A stretch of DNA of 64,000 nt from Saprospirales bacterium (GCA_002698985.1 PAAY01000014.1:36359-100358); one strand, 5' to 3'. Shown: positions 8,252 through 16,668, numbered from the stretch's first letter. Numbers and translations: made by a program. Notes: generated from the sequence alone by a model not told the origin.

Positions 8252-8420
8252 GGCGGCAAGTTTTTGAGTCCGGCAAAAGCAGGGCAGGACAGTCATGATG
8301 CCTGACAGCATTCTCTTATTCGCCCTTCGGGCAATGCCGGAACTGGTTAAAAGATCAATAAAACTTACCGGTAAGAATCACAGGAAAGATGAGGCGCCAG
8401 GCCTTTTTGGTGGGAGGCTC

Positions 8421-8627
8421 TCAGTCGTTTTCGTACATCTCGTTTTGCCGGTCAGGAAGAGGCGCTTCTTCTTTTGCAAAAAGCACCACCACCACCTGGA
8501 TGACCACGAGAATGGGCAAAAGAACTGCCCCTGCCGCCGCCCAATACAACGAGTCGAAAAAAGCCGCCGTGAGTGTAACACCCATCAACAGGACGAAAAC
8601 GATCAATGTAATTGTACGGTAAGCCAT
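8421..8627 (-). CDS. Small two-helix membrane protein, unknown function
   Basis: A 68-residue protein with two hydrophobic stretches (about residues 5-22 and 28-50) and an acidic polar tail ending in E-M-Y-E-N-D. I do not recognise a family. It follows the TauE-like gene on the same strand after a repeat-filled spacer of about 115 bases, so it might be transcribed with the copper ATPase group, but that is inference. A plus-strand frame of similar length overlaps it; hydrophobicity and strand agreement favour this one. Confidence 0.55.
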   Translation of the reverse strand: MAYRTITLIVFVLLMGVTLTAAFFDSLYWAAAGAVLLPILVVIQVVVVLFAKEEAPLPDRQNEMYEND

Positions 8628-8633
8628 TTTATA

Positions 8634-8745
8634 GGGATGAGGGATGAGGGATGAGGGATGAGGAATCGAGGAATCGAGGAACTGATGAATCGAGGGTGCT
8701 AGCCCCCAAACTCTACACTCTAAACTCTACACCCTAAACCCCTCA
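8634..8745. repeat. Composite heptamer element, copy 1
   Basis: Order on the plus strand: GGGATGA heptamers (8634-8662), degenerate GAATCGAG units, the linker GGGTGCTAGCCCCC, then CTCTACA/CTCTAAA heptamers (8711-8740). Copies with the same order lie at 29161-29233 and 42438-42603. It fills the space between two minus-strand genes. Confidence 0.8.
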
Positions 8746-9435
8746 ATGGCACATCGGCAGGTTGTCCATTTGATCCCAGAAGAAGAATTCACCGGGGATG
8801 TGGAAATTGAAGCCTCTGGCCAGGAACAGGATTGCGAAGAAAACAAGAAAAGCCGGGTAGAGTTTTTTCAGGAAATTGCGCAAGCGAAGGGAAAGCATGT
8901 TTCCGAAGAAAACAGAAGTGAGCATGACGGGCCAGGTGCCCAGTCCGAACAGGGCCATGTATGCGGCGCCTTCCACCACGCCGGCGGTGCTGACGGCCCC
9001 GGCAATGGCCAGGTACACCAATCCGCAGGGCAGAAAACCATTGAGAATACCAATGCCGAGCGGTGCCAATGGGCTGGTACTTTTGAGGGTGCGGCCCAGG
9101 CGGGTTTTCAGACCGAAATAGAACTTTTCCACCACAGGCAGGGACAACAGGCGGTTCTCAACATTGATACTCAGCAAAGCTATGAGCAGCAGGGCCACCC
9201 CCAGGGCAATGACGAGGTACTTTTGAAAGCCTGCGATGAAAAGACCCTTTCCGATCAAACCGATGATGAGGCCGAGCAGGGCATAAGTGGCAATGCGGCC
9301 CAGGTTGTAGAGAACGGCCCGCCAGAGCAAGCCACCCTGCTTTTGCGAACCAACCGTGAGCGCAATGGGACCACACATGCCCACACAGTGCACGCTGCCA
9401 AAAAGTCCAATTGTAAATGCGGTCCAGAGTATCAT
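8743..9435 (-). CDS. TauE/SafE-like (DsbD_2) integral membrane protein near ccoI
   Basis: A 230-residue membrane protein with about six segments. The first helix carries H-C-V-G-M-C-G-P (16-23) and the second half contains N-G-F-L-P-C-G-L-V-Y, paired Cys-containing motifs typical of the DsbD_2/UreH-like family that often accompanies cytochrome-oxidase copper genes. The C-terminus has a Met/Cys/His end. It starts 15 bases after the CcoI-like ATPase stop, so the two are almost certainly one operon. Likely role: handling of copper or of thiol reductant for cbb3 oxidase assembly; the transported species is not known from sequence. Confidence 0.85.
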   Translation of the reverse strand: MILWTAFTIGLFGSVHCVGMCGPIALTVGSQKQGGLLWRAVLYNLGRIATYALLGLIIGLIGKGLFIAGFQKYLVIALGVALLLIALLSINVENRLLSLPVVEKFYFGLKTRLGRTLKSTSPLAPLGIGILNGFLPCGLVYLAIAGAVSTAGVVEGAAYMALFGLGTWPVMLTSVFFGNMLSLRLRNFLKKLYPAFLVFFAILFLARGFNFHIPGEFFFWDQMDNLPMCH

Positions 9436-9450
9436 GGCTGGTTCTGTGAT

Positions 9451-11946
9451 TTACACCTGTGCCAAAGGTATGTTTCTCAGTTTTTTACGGGCTTCATAAG
9501 TGCTCAGCCCCACCCCAATGAGTACGATGGTGAGCGAACTGGCCGGCATGAGAATGGCTGCCACCAGCGGCGACAAAGTACCCGTTACGGCAAAGGAAAG
9601 CCCGATGACATTGTAAATGCCTGCGAAAATCCAGGTTTTGTAAACGGCCTTCAGCGAACTGCGCACATAATCCATAAAAGCTGGCAGGTCCTCAAAGCGC
9701 CGTGAGTCCAGAATGGCATCGCAGGCAGGGGTGAAATTGTTGGCATTTTCGGAAATGGCGATGCCCACATTGCTCTGCGCCAGGGCACCGGCGTCGTTCA
9801 GGCCATCTCCCAGGAAAAGCACCCGGTGTCCTTCCTGTTGTTTTTGCTTCACAAAATTGAGCTTGTCAGCCGGGCTCTGATTGGCAAAAAACCAATTGTC
9901 TTTGTCATTTTTTCCTTCGGCAAAATGGCTTTGGAGCAGGGCCTTCTCCCGGTCGTTGTCGCCGGTGAGCAAGTAAGTCTTTGCCCAGGACCTGAAGTAG
10001 CTCAAAACAGCATCGGCACCATTGCGCAGCGAGCTTCTCAAATGGAAACAGCCCAGAAATTCACCATCGATTTCGATGCAAACCGAAGCACCTGCATTGT
10101 TTTTGAAAGTTGCCGCAAAACCGTCCGCTCCGGCTTCCTTGCCCAGTATGAAAGACCTGGAGCCAATTCGAAGCCAGTGGCCGTTGACTTTTCCGCTTAT
10201 CCCCTTTCCAGGTACTTCTTCAAAGGCCTCCACCTTCTGATAGGCTTCGGCTGCGCCAAAATGGTTGTCGAGGTATTTGCTCACCGGGTGGGTGGACTGA
10301 CGTACCAGGGTCTTCACCAGGCTTTTTTGATCTCCACTGAGTTCTTTTCCTTCGTAAACGAGGGCCCCTTTGCTGCTGTAGGTGAGGGTCCCTGTTTTAT
10401 CGAAGATGACGGTGTCAATGTGGTTGAGCACCTCAATGACATTCGTATTCTTCAGGTAAAAGCCTCGCTGCGAAAGAATCCTGACGGCATTGCCGAGGGT
10501 GAATGGAATGTTGAGGGCCAGGGCGCAGGGGCAGGCAATGATCAGTACTGCCGTGAATGCGAAAATGGCCGTTTCCCGGTCTTTTGGGAACCAGTAAATC
10601 AGAGTTGCGAAAGCGATGAGGAGAATGACCACTGTGAAATACCGCCCTACCCGGTCGGCCAGTTGGCTGGTGCCGTCGAGTTTTTCCTGTTTGAAACTGT
10701 GGTCGTTCCACAGGCGTGTGAGGTAGGATTGGGAAACGGCTTTTGTCAGCAAAACCTCCACAGCGCTGCCGTTGTGGCGCCCGCCTGCAAACACCTCTTC
10801 GGTCTCCCGTTTGTCCACCAGTTCGGACTCACCGGTCACAAAGCTGTAATCGATGCTAGAACATCCTTTCTTCAGAATGCCGTCAGCGGGTATGATCTCC
10901 CCATGGCGCAACCGGATGGTGTCACCGGCTTTGAGCTTATTGAGTGCCACCGTCTTTTCTCCTTCCTCTGGATCCAGCAACACGGCAGCAACGGGGAAAT
11001 AGGATTTGTAATCCCTGTCAAAAGAAATCCGGTGGTAAGTGAGCGATTGGTACCATTTGCCGATGAGCAGGAAGAAAACCAGCCCTGCGAGGCTGTCCAT
11101 ATAGCCTGCCCCTGCGCCGCTGATGATCTCGTATGCACTGCGTAAAAACAGCACGGTCATGCCCAGTGCCAGGGGCACATCGATGCCGGGGTTCCAGGTG
11201 CGCAGGCTGTGCCAGGCCGATTTCAGGTAGTCCTGACCGGAATAGAGGAACACCGGCAGAGCCAGCAGGATGTTGATGTAGCCGAAAAGTTGACGAAAAG
11301 TTGCCTCCTCCTCGCTCAGCCCCAGGTACTCCGGAAAACTGAGCAGCATGATGTTGCCAAAAGCAAAGCCGGCGACGCCGAGTTGATAGATGAGCCGGCG
11401 GTTGTAGGCCTTCCGTTCTCCTTTCTCCAGTGTGGCCATGTTCAGCTCTGGGGCATAGCCGATGGAGGCCAGTAGTTCCACAATTTTCCGAAGGGAAGTC
11501 TCATTGGGGTTGTAGGTGATGGCGGCTTCTTTGCGAAGGAAATTCACCTTGGAATCCCGGATGCCGGGTGCGAGCTTGTACAGGTTCTCCAGCAACCAGA
11601 TGCAGGATGCACAGTGAATCTGCGGGAGGTGGAATGCCACCCGGGCGATACGACCGTCGTTGAAATCGAGAATTTTGGAAGCCACTTCTGCGTCGTCGAG
11701 CCAGGCGTATTGTTCCAGCTTCCGGCCTTTCAATGACACCCCGGCCTTTTCTTCGATTTCATAGAACTGGCACATGTCATTGCTCTGGAGTATTTCATAA
11801 ACCATCCGGCACCCCTGACAGCAAAAGGGCTTGTCATCAAATTGAACGAGCTCATCGCTGCAATTTTCACCACAGTGGTAACACGCGGGCGGAGAAGACC
11901 GGGTGGTCAATGTATCGGCAGGATGTGAAGAGGTGTTGGCAGTCAT
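9451..11946 (-). CDS. ccoI: Heavy-metal P-type ATPase, CcoI/FixI type (cbb3 oxidase copper supply)
   Basis: An 831-residue copper-translocating P1B ATPase. The N-terminus holds a Cys-rich metal-binding domain (Cys22, 25, 29, 42, 43, 46) of the sort found in CcoI-type ATPases, then an HMA-like domain with C-A-S-C (112-115). Core motifs are T-G-E-S (371-374), the C-P-C ion site (472-474), the phosphorylated D-K-T-G-T (516-520), and G-D-G-L-N-D in the hinge. CcoI exports copper to the periplasm for cytochrome cbb3 oxidase. The oxidase genes are not in this window, but the TauE-like partner directly follows. Two FNR/CRP-like palindromes lie 145-180 bases upstream, so oxygen-dependent control is plausible. 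Confidence 0.92.
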   Translation of the reverse strand: MTANTSSHPADTLTTRSSPPACYHCGENCSDELVQFDDKPFCCQGCRMVYEILQSNDMCQFYEIEEKAGVSLKGRKLEQYAWLDDAEVASKILDFNDGRIARVAFHLPQIHCASCIWLLENLYKLAPGIRDSKVNFLRKEAAITYNPNETSLRKIVELLASIGYAPELNMATLEKGERKAYNRRLIYQLGVAGFAFGNIMLLSFPEYLGLSEEEATFRQLFGYINILLALPVFLYSGQDYLKSAWHSLRTWNPGIDVPLALGMTVLFLRSAYEIISGAGAGYMDSLAGLVFFLLIGKWYQSLTYHRISFDRDYKSYFPVAAVLLDPEEGEKTVALNKLKAGDTIRLRHGEIIPADGILKKGCSSIDYSFVTGESELVDKRETEEVFAGGRHNGSAVEVLLTKAVSQSYLTRLWNDHSFKQEKLDGTSQLADRVGRYFTVVILLIAFATLIYWFPKDRETAIFAFTAVLIIACPCALALNIPFTLGNAVRILSQRGFYLKNTNVIEVLNHIDTVIFDKTGTLTYSSKGALVYEGKELSGDQKSLVKTLVRQSTHPVSKYLDNHFGAAEAYQKVEAFEEVPGKGISGKVNGHWLRIGSRSFILGKEAGADGFAATFKNNAGASVCIEIDGEFLGCFHLRSSLRNGADAVLSYFRSWAKTYLLTGDNDREKALLQSHFAEGKNDKDNWFFANQSPADKLNFVKQKQQEGHRVLFLGDGLNDAGALAQSNVGIAISENANNFTPACDAILDSRRFEDLPAFMDYVRSSLKAVYKTWIFAGIYNVIGLSFAVTGTLSPLVAAILMPASSLTIVLIGVGLSTYEARKKLRNIPLAQV

Positions 11947-12090
11947 TTCAGACGCTGAGATTCAAAATGGCTTGGCCGGAAAGTGAATTCCGGGCCCTGC
12001 TTTTTTATTTTGTCGCTTCGCAATGGTAGTGTTTTTCACTGGTAGCGACTACGAATGGACAAAGTTAGACAGGCCGCTGCGAGGCAAATG

Positions 12091-12104
12091 TTGACATAAG
12101 TCAC
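12091..12104. promoter_or_regulatory. FNR/CRP-like palindrome 1
   Basis: TTGACATAAGTCAC, i.e. TTGAC-N4-GTCA, resembles FNR/DNR-family half-sites. It lies between divergent ccoI and the universal stress gene, centred 23 bases from palindrome 2. Confidence 0.45.
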
Positions 12105-12113
12105 TCTGGCGTT

Positions 12114-12127
12114 TTGACAATTGTCAT
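12114..12127. promoter_or_regulatory. FNR/CRP-like palindrome 2
   Basis: TTGACAATTGTCAT contains the perfect 12-base palindrome TGACAATTGTCA. Its centre is about 42 bases upstream of the start site predicted from the -7 box at 12151, the classical activating position of FNR/CRP proteins. Confidence 0.55.
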
Positions 12128-12150
12128 AATCGGGCCCTGCCCGTTCAGGA

Positions 12151-12158
12151 TATGTTTG
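12151..12158 (+). promoter_or_regulatory. Candidate -7 box of the universal stress gene
   Basis: TATGTTTG matches TAnnTTTG exactly. No -33 TTG at the right distance; an activator bound at 12114-12127 could replace it. Confidence 0.45.
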
Positions 12159-12207
12159 TTCTTGGTTCTGAACCATCATACCCACTTCCACCACACCAAA
12201 TTTTATC

Positions 12208-13044
12208 ATGATCAAACAGATTCTCTGCCTCACTGATTTTTCTGAAAGCGCTGAAAACGCAAAAGCCGTTGCGCTTTCCATTGCCAAAAGAACCAATGCC
12301 AGGATCAATTTTGTGCATGGAATGACCGTTGGGCTGATTTGGGATGAACTGAATGAAGAAACCCGGAGGAAATACCCGGAAATTGCGCATCTCGTCAACG
12401 AGGCAAAAAAGAGATTGTCGGTACTGGTTGAAGAATGTAAAAAAGACGGGTATGATTGCAGCTATGAAATTCGCTATGCCGACGGACAAAGAAACATGTC
12501 CAACCAGCTTCTACAGGGAGAATACGACCTGCTGATCATGGGGGCACAAGGCTTTGGAGACCGCTCCCAATTTTCCATTGGTGCCAATGCGGTGAAAATC
12601 CTCCGGACAGCCAAAAGGCCCGTCCTCATCATCAAAGACCTCCCTCAAAAAGAAATCAGCTTCGAAACAGTGGTCTTTGCCACTGGTATGGAACCGGACA
12701 CGCACCCGGCTTTTGAAAAGTTGTTGGAGTTCAGCAAGGAGTTCGGATCCAGGGAAATGCACCTGCTGGCCGTTACAACTCCGCATAATTTTCAGCCCAC
12801 CAGCAAGGTAATGGAGACCATGCGAAAATTTGTCTCCAACCACAAGCTGAACAATATTTACCTGCACAATCTAAACCACTACAGCGTGGAAGCCGGCATC
12901 CTCGAATTTGCGGTTGAGATTGATGCTGACTTGCTGGCCATAGCCAACCACGGCAGAAATGACATCACAGGTTTGTTCATCGAGAGTATTCCGGAAAACC
13001 TGGTGAAGTATGGACATTTTCCGGTTTTGAGCATCAGGGTGTGA
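12208..13044 (+). CDS. Universal stress protein, two tandem UspA domains
   Basis: A 278-residue protein. Domain 1 (about 1-143) opens I-K-Q-I-L-C-L-T-D-F-S and has L-L-I-M-G-A-Q-G-F-G-D, then S-I-G-A-N-A-V-K-I-L and R-P-V-L-I-I, close to the ATP-binding G-x2-G-x9-G-(S/T) pattern. Domain 2 (about 150-278) ends A-I-A-N-H-G-R-N-D-I-T-G, then S-I-P-E-N-L-V and F-P-V-L-S-I-R-V. Tandem USP proteins of this size are common in Bacteroidota; they bind nucleotide and help survive starvation or low oxygen. Divergent from ccoI with FNR-like boxes between. ATG chosen at the start of the conserved first strand. Confidence 0.9.
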   Translation: MIKQILCLTDFSESAENAKAVALSIAKRTNARINFVHGMTVGLIWDELNEETRRKYPEIAHLVNEAKKRLSVLVEECKKDGYDCSYEIRYADGQRNMSNQLLQGEYDLLIMGAQGFGDRSQFSIGANAVKILRTAKRPVLIIKDLPQKEISFETVVFATGMEPDTHPAFEKLLEFSKEFGSREMHLLAVTTPHNFQPTSKVMETMRKFVSNHKLNNIYLHNLNHYSVEAGILEFAVEIDADLLAIANHGRNDITGLFIESIPENLVKYGHFPVLSIRV

Positions 13045-13062
13045 TGCATTTCGCCGTCTTCT

Positions 13063-13108
13063 AATAGGAAAGCGGAATCCAGTGGCGACCGGATTCCGCT
13101 TTCCTATT
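13063..13108. terminator. Strong bidirectional hairpin between convergent genes
   Basis: An 18-base perfect inverted repeat: 13063-13080 pairs with 13091-13108, starting AATAGGAAAGCG, loop AGTGGCGACC. It separates the plus-strand stress gene from the minus-strand TonB paralogue. Long T-runs are absent, but stem strength and position suggest transcription termination. Confidence 0.7.
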
Positions 13109-13124
13109 TAATTTCAAATCGTGC

Positions 13125-14027
13125 CTACTCCAGTACGAACCGGATCGGCAGTGTAAACATTACCCGCACTGGGCGGCCTCTTTGTTTGCCGGGGTTCCAG
13201 GGAGGCATCATACTCACCACCCTCGCGGCTTCTTCACCGCATCCGGCGCCAATATCCCTGACAACCTTGATATTGGAAACGCTGCCATCTGGTTCCACAA
13301 CGAATTGGAGTACCACCATGCCTTCGATACCATTTTCACGGGCTACCGGTGGATATTGGATATTGGAGTAAATGAACTCCATGAGTTTTTCTTCGGCGCA
13401 TTGCTTGCGTTCTGCCTTGTCGGTCAGATGCTCACACCCCGGAAAGGTTGGGTTTTCTTCCACTACCTTGAAAATCTCGCCCTCTTTGGGAGGTGGGGGT
13501 GGTGGCGGCGGCGGTGGTGCAGCCACTTCCGTTTTGACCGGAGCTGGGGGCGCCTCGATGGCCGTTTCCTCGCTGATGCTCTGGTCTTCAAAAACAACCG
13601 TTTCAAGTTCCGGCAGATCTTCAGCCACGGCAACAAAAGCCTGTGGTTGAGGCGGAGGAGGTGGAGGCGGAGGTGGAGGCTCAGCAGTACGGGGAGTTTC
13701 TACTTCTATGTCATCTGAAATGTCTGTCAGGTACATGGACATGTCAAATTTTTTCTCGTACCTGGTCCAACTGAATGCAAAAATCATCAGTAACAATGTC
13801 GCAACCAAGCTCAACATTCCGAAGCTCGGGATCAGCTTGAAGGTGTCAACTTCAGGGTATTTCACCACGGCAAGGTGTTTCGCTTTATCCTGCTTGTGAT
13901 GCTCTGCAGCAAGTTTGGGTGCGACGTTCTGAAAGTAGTATTTAAAAGCCCAGACTACAGCAATCAGCAAAACGATCAGTACCCCGGCTCCCAGGAGCAC
14001 ATAGGTTGTTGTGAGTTCGAGTGTCAT
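13125..14027 (-). CDS. TonB-family energy transducer, paralogue 2 (polyproline linker)
   Basis: A 300-residue protein with two hydrophobic segments (about 8-30 and 72-92). The linker contains two runs of about ten prolines each, separated by an acidic stretch (D-L-P-E-L-E-T-V-V-F-E-D-Q-S). Then comes N-P-T-F-P-G-C-E-x-L and K-Q-C-A-E-E-K, and a TonB C-terminal domain: Y-P-P-V-A-R-E-N-G-I-E-G-M-V, V-E-P-D-G-S-V, and P-V-R-V-M-F-T-L-P-I-R-F. Paralogous to the genes at 7409 and 14219. Polyproline runs normally need elongation factor P for translation. The GGT/GGA-rich coding DNA of the runs is prone to slippage, so length may vary between strains. Confidence 0.88.
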   Translation of the reverse strand: MTLELTTTYVLLGAGVLIVLLIAVVWAFKYYFQNVAPKLAAEHHKQDKAKHLAVVKYPEVDTFKLIPSFGMLSLVATLLLMIFAFSWTRYEKKFDMSMYLTDISDDIEVETPRTAEPPPPPPPPPPQPQAFVAVAEDLPELETVVFEDQSISEETAIEAPPAPVKTEVAAPPPPPPPPPPKEGEIFKVVEENPTFPGCEHLTDKAERKQCAEEKLMEFIYSNIQYPPVARENGIEGMVVLQFVVEPDGSVSNIKVVRDIGAGCGEEAARVVSMMPPWNPGKQRGRPVRVMFTLPIRFVLE

Positions 14028-14158
14028 GGCGAATGTATTTTGGGTTTGAAGATCTGGTCAGCTTTGCAGCTTTGTCGGGATTAAATTAGCTGGACGACGT
14101 TGCAGGCAAGCTGGCATTCATTCACCATGACAAATGATTTTGGTCAACACCTGAATGA

Positions 14159-14194
14159 CAAAAGCGGCAATCATTGCTATGAATGCCGCTTTTG
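14159..14194 (-). terminator. Terminator downstream of TonB paralogue 3
   Basis: CAAAAGCGGCA (14159-14169) pairs with TGCCGCTTTTG (14184-14194), extended by ACACCTG/CAGGTGT outside. Read on the minus strand it ends in TTTTG just after the stop of the gene at 14219. Confidence 0.7.
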
Positions 14195-14218
14195 CAGGTG
14201 TCAGACTTCCGAAAAGTA

Positions 14219-15115
14219 TTACTCGAGTTTGAATCGAATCGGAAGGTTAAATTGTACCCTCACTGGGCGTCCGCGTTGCTTGCCGGGCTCCCATTTGGGC
14301 ATCATCTTCACAATGCGGAGGGCTTCCTCTCCACAACCGGCGCCGATATCACGAACGACTTCCGGAGCAGTGATGGAACCATCCTTTTCCACGACGAATT
14401 TTACGACGACCATTCCTTCTACACCGTTCTCACGGGCAATGGCCGGGTACTTGATGTTGCTGTAAATGAACTGCAACATCTTTTCGTCAGAACATTTTTT
14501 CTTCTCCATCCTGTCGGTGATGTTTTCACACCCGGGGAAGGATGGGTTGTCTTCAACCACTTTGAAGATCTCTTCTTCTTTTGGTGGTGGTGGTGGCGGA
14601 GGTGGAGGTGGTGGCGCTTTTTCCACAACGGGTGGTGGAGCTTCCACGACCGTTTCTTCTTCGATTGACTGGTCCTCGAACACCACGGTCTCCTCGATGG
14701 ATACATCGTTGGGCACCTCCTGAATTACAGGTGGTGGCGGCGGTGGAGGTGGAGGTGGCGGCTCAGCTGTACGGGGCGTTTCGACTTCAATTTCTTCCTC
14801 GAGGGTATCGAGGTAGGCTGAAATGTCGATGTTCTTTTCGTATTGAGTCCAGCTGAAGGCGAGGATCATCAACACGATTGCGACCAGCAGCCCGTAGTTC
14901 AGCAGGGTTCCCCGCAATGAGAATGTATCCACTTCCGGATACTTGTTGCGGCCTTCCAGCGGAGAACTGAAAGTGCGCTTTTGGGGCCCTTCGGTAAGGT
15001 TTTTCTCAAATCGCTTCTTGTAAACGGATCGGATTACAAAAGTGAGAACGACTGTGAAAATCACCAAAACCAGGGCAGTAATCAAGACGGCAGAACCCGT
15101 GATTTCAAAATCCAT
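14219..15115 (-). CDS. TonB-family energy transducer, paralogue 3 (polyproline linker)
   Basis: A 298-residue protein started at the ATG at 15115 (M-D-F-E-I-T-G-S), which aligns with paralogue 2 and leaves two bases after the upstream VanZ-like gene. It has two hydrophobic segments (about 8-30 and 78-98), two proline runs of roughly ten to twelve residues, the same E-D-Q-S-x-x-E-E-T acid block as paralogue 2, F-P-G-C-E..K-K-C, and a TonB C-terminal domain ending P-V-R-V-Q-F-N-L-P-I-R-F. Likely co-transcribed with the VanZ-like gene. Which outer-membrane receptors it serves is not visible. Confidence 0.88.
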   Translation of the reverse strand: MDFEITGSAVLITALVLVIFTVVLTFVIRSVYKKRFEKNLTEGPQKRTFSSPLEGRNKYPEVDTFSLRGTLLNYGLLVAIVLMILAFSWTQYEKNIDISAYLDTLEEEIEVETPRTAEPPPPPPPPPPPVIQEVPNDVSIEETVVFEDQSIEEETVVEAPPPVVEKAPPPPPPPPPPPKEEEIFKVVEDNPSFPGCENITDRMEKKKCSDEKMLQFIYSNIKYPAIARENGVEGMVVVKFVVEKDGSITAPEVVRDIGAGCGEEALRIVKMMPKWEPGKQRGRPVRVQFNLPIRFKLE

Positions 15116-15117
15116 AG

Positions 15118-15492
15118 TTAAGAGGTTTTGTTGACAAAGAATCGGAATAAGTATAAACCGGCAAATGCGCCGCAAATGTTAGCAACGATATCCAATAGTT
15201 CAAAAAATCGGTCAGGAAAATAGGCATATTGAATGATTTCCAACCCAAAACCGTACAGTGAACAACAAAAGAACACTATCCAGGCTGTTCGGTTGGTCAA
15301 TCTTGCAATTTTCCAAAAACCCCAAAGAAACGAAACGGCCAGCCCAAAGTAAGCAAAAAAATGTTCAAGCTTGTCAATGGACATCAGATCAACCGGCAAA
15401 CTCACGCCACCCCTGGTACTGAAATAGGCAATGAGGAGTGTAAGGACGATTGCCGGTAAAAAATACTTCAAGCCGTTAGGTCTTTCGTGCAA
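15118..15492 (-). CDS. VanZ-like membrane protein
   Basis: A 124-residue protein with four hydrophobic segments. It has the VanZ-family pattern: D-K-L-E-H-F-F-A-Y-F-G-L-A (40-52), a central hydrophobic pair, G-L-E-I-I-Q-Y-A-Y-F-P-D-R-F-F-E-L-L-D-I-V-A-N (about 84-106), and a final helix. VanZ gave low-level teicoplanin resistance in its original context, but most relatives in Bacteroidota are of unknown function. The gene ends two bases before TonB paralogue 3 begins, indicating translational coupling. Confidence 0.85.
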   Translation of the reverse strand: MHERPNGLKYFLPAIVLTLLIAYFSTRGGVSLPVDLMSIDKLEHFFAYFGLAVSFLWGFWKIARLTNRTAWIVFFCCSLYGFGLEIIQYAYFPDRFFELLDIVANICGAFAGLYLFRFFVNKTS

Positions 15493-15547
15493 GACAGTTG
15501 AAAGATGTATATCCGGTTAAATTTGGTGGGTGGGCAGAAAAAAAATA

Positions 15548-15940
15548 TTAACTCACCAAAGCTTTGTAGGCCTCAGCATCCAAAAGATCATTCAACTCTT
15601 CAGGTTTGGTCATTTCGATCTTGATGATCCATCCCTCACCGTAAGGGTCCGAATTGATCAGGGTAGGATCATCACCTCCATCTTCAGAAATGGCCTCGTT
15701 CATTTCCAGCACCTTTCCGGAAACAGGCATGAACAAGTCAGAAGTGGTTTTGACGGCCTCCACGGTTCCAAAAACATCGTGCTGGTTCAGCTCTTCATCA
15801 ATGGTATCCACATCCACGTAAACGATGTCACCCAACTCACTCTGGGCAAAATCAGTGACACCTACATAGGCGATGTTGCCATCTTCCACACGAATCCATT
15901 CGTGATCTTTTGTGTACTTAAGTTCCTTCGGAAAATTCAT
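15548..15940 (-). CDS. gcvH: Glycine cleavage system H protein
   Basis: A 130-residue lipoyl carrier protein. It has the family opening [15 protein letters not shown], and the lipoylation site Lys64 in E-A-V-K-T-T-S-D-L, followed by P-V-S-G-K-V and N-P-like turns; length is normal. It shuttles the aminomethyl group between GcvP and GcvT and reducing power to the L protein. gcvP and gcvT are not adjacent. The tdh-kbl pair at 25-27 kb makes glycine, so the window holds two parts of threonine/glycine catabolism. A well-formed -7 box (TAAATTTG) lies about 70 bases upstream on the minus strand. Confidence 0.96.
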   Translation of the reverse strand: MNFPKELKYTKDHEWIRVEDGNIAYVGVTDFAQSELGDIVYVDVDTIDEELNQHDVFGTVEAVKTTSDLFMPVSGKVLEMNEAISEDGGDDPTLINSDPYGEGWIIKIEMTKPEELNDLLDAEAYKALVS

Positions 15941-16009
15941 CAGTAATTACTTGGTTGGTTAGTTAGCTATTGTTTCGCTTCACAGCTGTGTCTGATTCTA
16001 CAGCGGCGC

Positions 16010-16017
16010 CAAATTTA
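16010..16017 (-). promoter_or_regulatory. Candidate -7 promoter box for gcvH
   Basis: On the minus strand TAAATTTG, immediately followed by GCGCCGC. The same TTTG-GCGCCGC string occurs at the predicted yfhO promoter (36822). Confidence 0.5.
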
Positions 16018-16142
16018 GTTGTTTTTGTAAAACCCAAGCCAAGAATGAAATTTTTCACCTCAACTAATTCAGACAAAGCAGATTCTCACTGTTGCCGGCA
16101 AAATATCCGCACAAGAAGTTATGGGAGATTAAGAGAAAGGAC

Positions 16143-16150
16143 TATCTTTG
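16143..16150 (+). promoter_or_regulatory. Candidate -7 promoter box for rpmE2
   Basis: TATCTTTG followed by CCCGCC; fits TAnnTTTG and lies about 76 bases before the ATG. Confidence 0.5.
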
Positions 16151-16226
16151 CCCGCCGAATTGAAAACGGGTGGTGAAAAACGAATTTCAGGCCCTGATTT
16201 TCAGACTAAAAGCAAAATTCTTAGCA

Positions 16227-16499
16227 ATGAAAAGTGATATCCATCCAAAGAACTACCGTCTCGTTGTCTTCAAAGACTTTTCCGCCAATACGGCATTTCT
16301 GAGCCGTTCTTGCGCTGAAACCAAAGAAACAATCGTTTGGGAAGACGGTAAAGAATACCCATTGGTGAAACTGGAGATTTCTTCTGATTCTCACCCATTC
16401 TTCACCGGTAAGATGAAATTCGTTGACTCAGCTGGTCGTATCGACAAGTTCAACAAGCGTTTTTCAAAGACCAAGTTTGCCAAAACCGACACTGAGTAA
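16227..16499 (+). CDS. rpmE2: 50S ribosomal protein L31, type B
   Basis: A 90-residue ribosomal protein. The start at 16227 gives the classic type B opening [11 protein letters not shown]; an upstream ATG-like extension of 19 residues is not conserved and is rejected. The family pattern continues with [24 protein letters not shown] and R-I-D-K-F-N-K-R-F. Only one Cys (29) is present and no C-x-x-C, so this is the zinc-independent form. An intrinsic terminator follows 30 bases after the stop. Confidence 0.96.
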   Translation: MKSDIHPKNYRLVVFKDFSANTAFLSRSCAETKETIVWEDGKEYPLVKLEISSDSHPFFTGKMKFVDSAGRIDKFNKRFSKTKFAKTDTE

Positions 16500-16525
16500 T
16501 CCACGGCAGACTTACCCGGGTTCAG

Positions 16526-16559
16526 AAAAAAGCCTCAGCGATTGCGTTGGGGCTTTTTT
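16526..16559 (+). terminator. Intrinsic terminator of rpmE2
   Basis: AGCCTCA pairs with TTGGGGCT (one G-T pair), loop GCGATTGCG, followed by six T. An A-run precedes the stem. Confidence 0.85.
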
Positions 16560-16660
16560 CTTACATTAGCCCCGCCTTAATACGTCATCAACGAACTGGT
16601 CGGAGGCATTCAGCTTTAAGTGCTTAAGAACCAGCAGCTTACACCGAATTACAACAGTCT

Positions 16661-16668
16661 TAGCTTTG
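16661..16668 (+). promoter_or_regulatory. Candidate -7 promoter box for the GlmU-like gene
   Basis: TAGCTTTG ends only eight bases before the chosen ATG, implying a very short or absent leader. Confidence 0.4.

Noticed and set aside
8710..8745. Telomere-like repeats (CCCTAAA) suggesting a linear replicon end
   Set aside because: The heptamers occur internally at several places, vary in sequence, and are flanked by genes on both sides.
8746..11145. Plus-strand frames of 319 and 439 codons opposite the copper-ATPase operon
   Set aside because: The minus strand encodes textbook TauE-like and P-type ATPase motifs; the opposite frames are artefacts.
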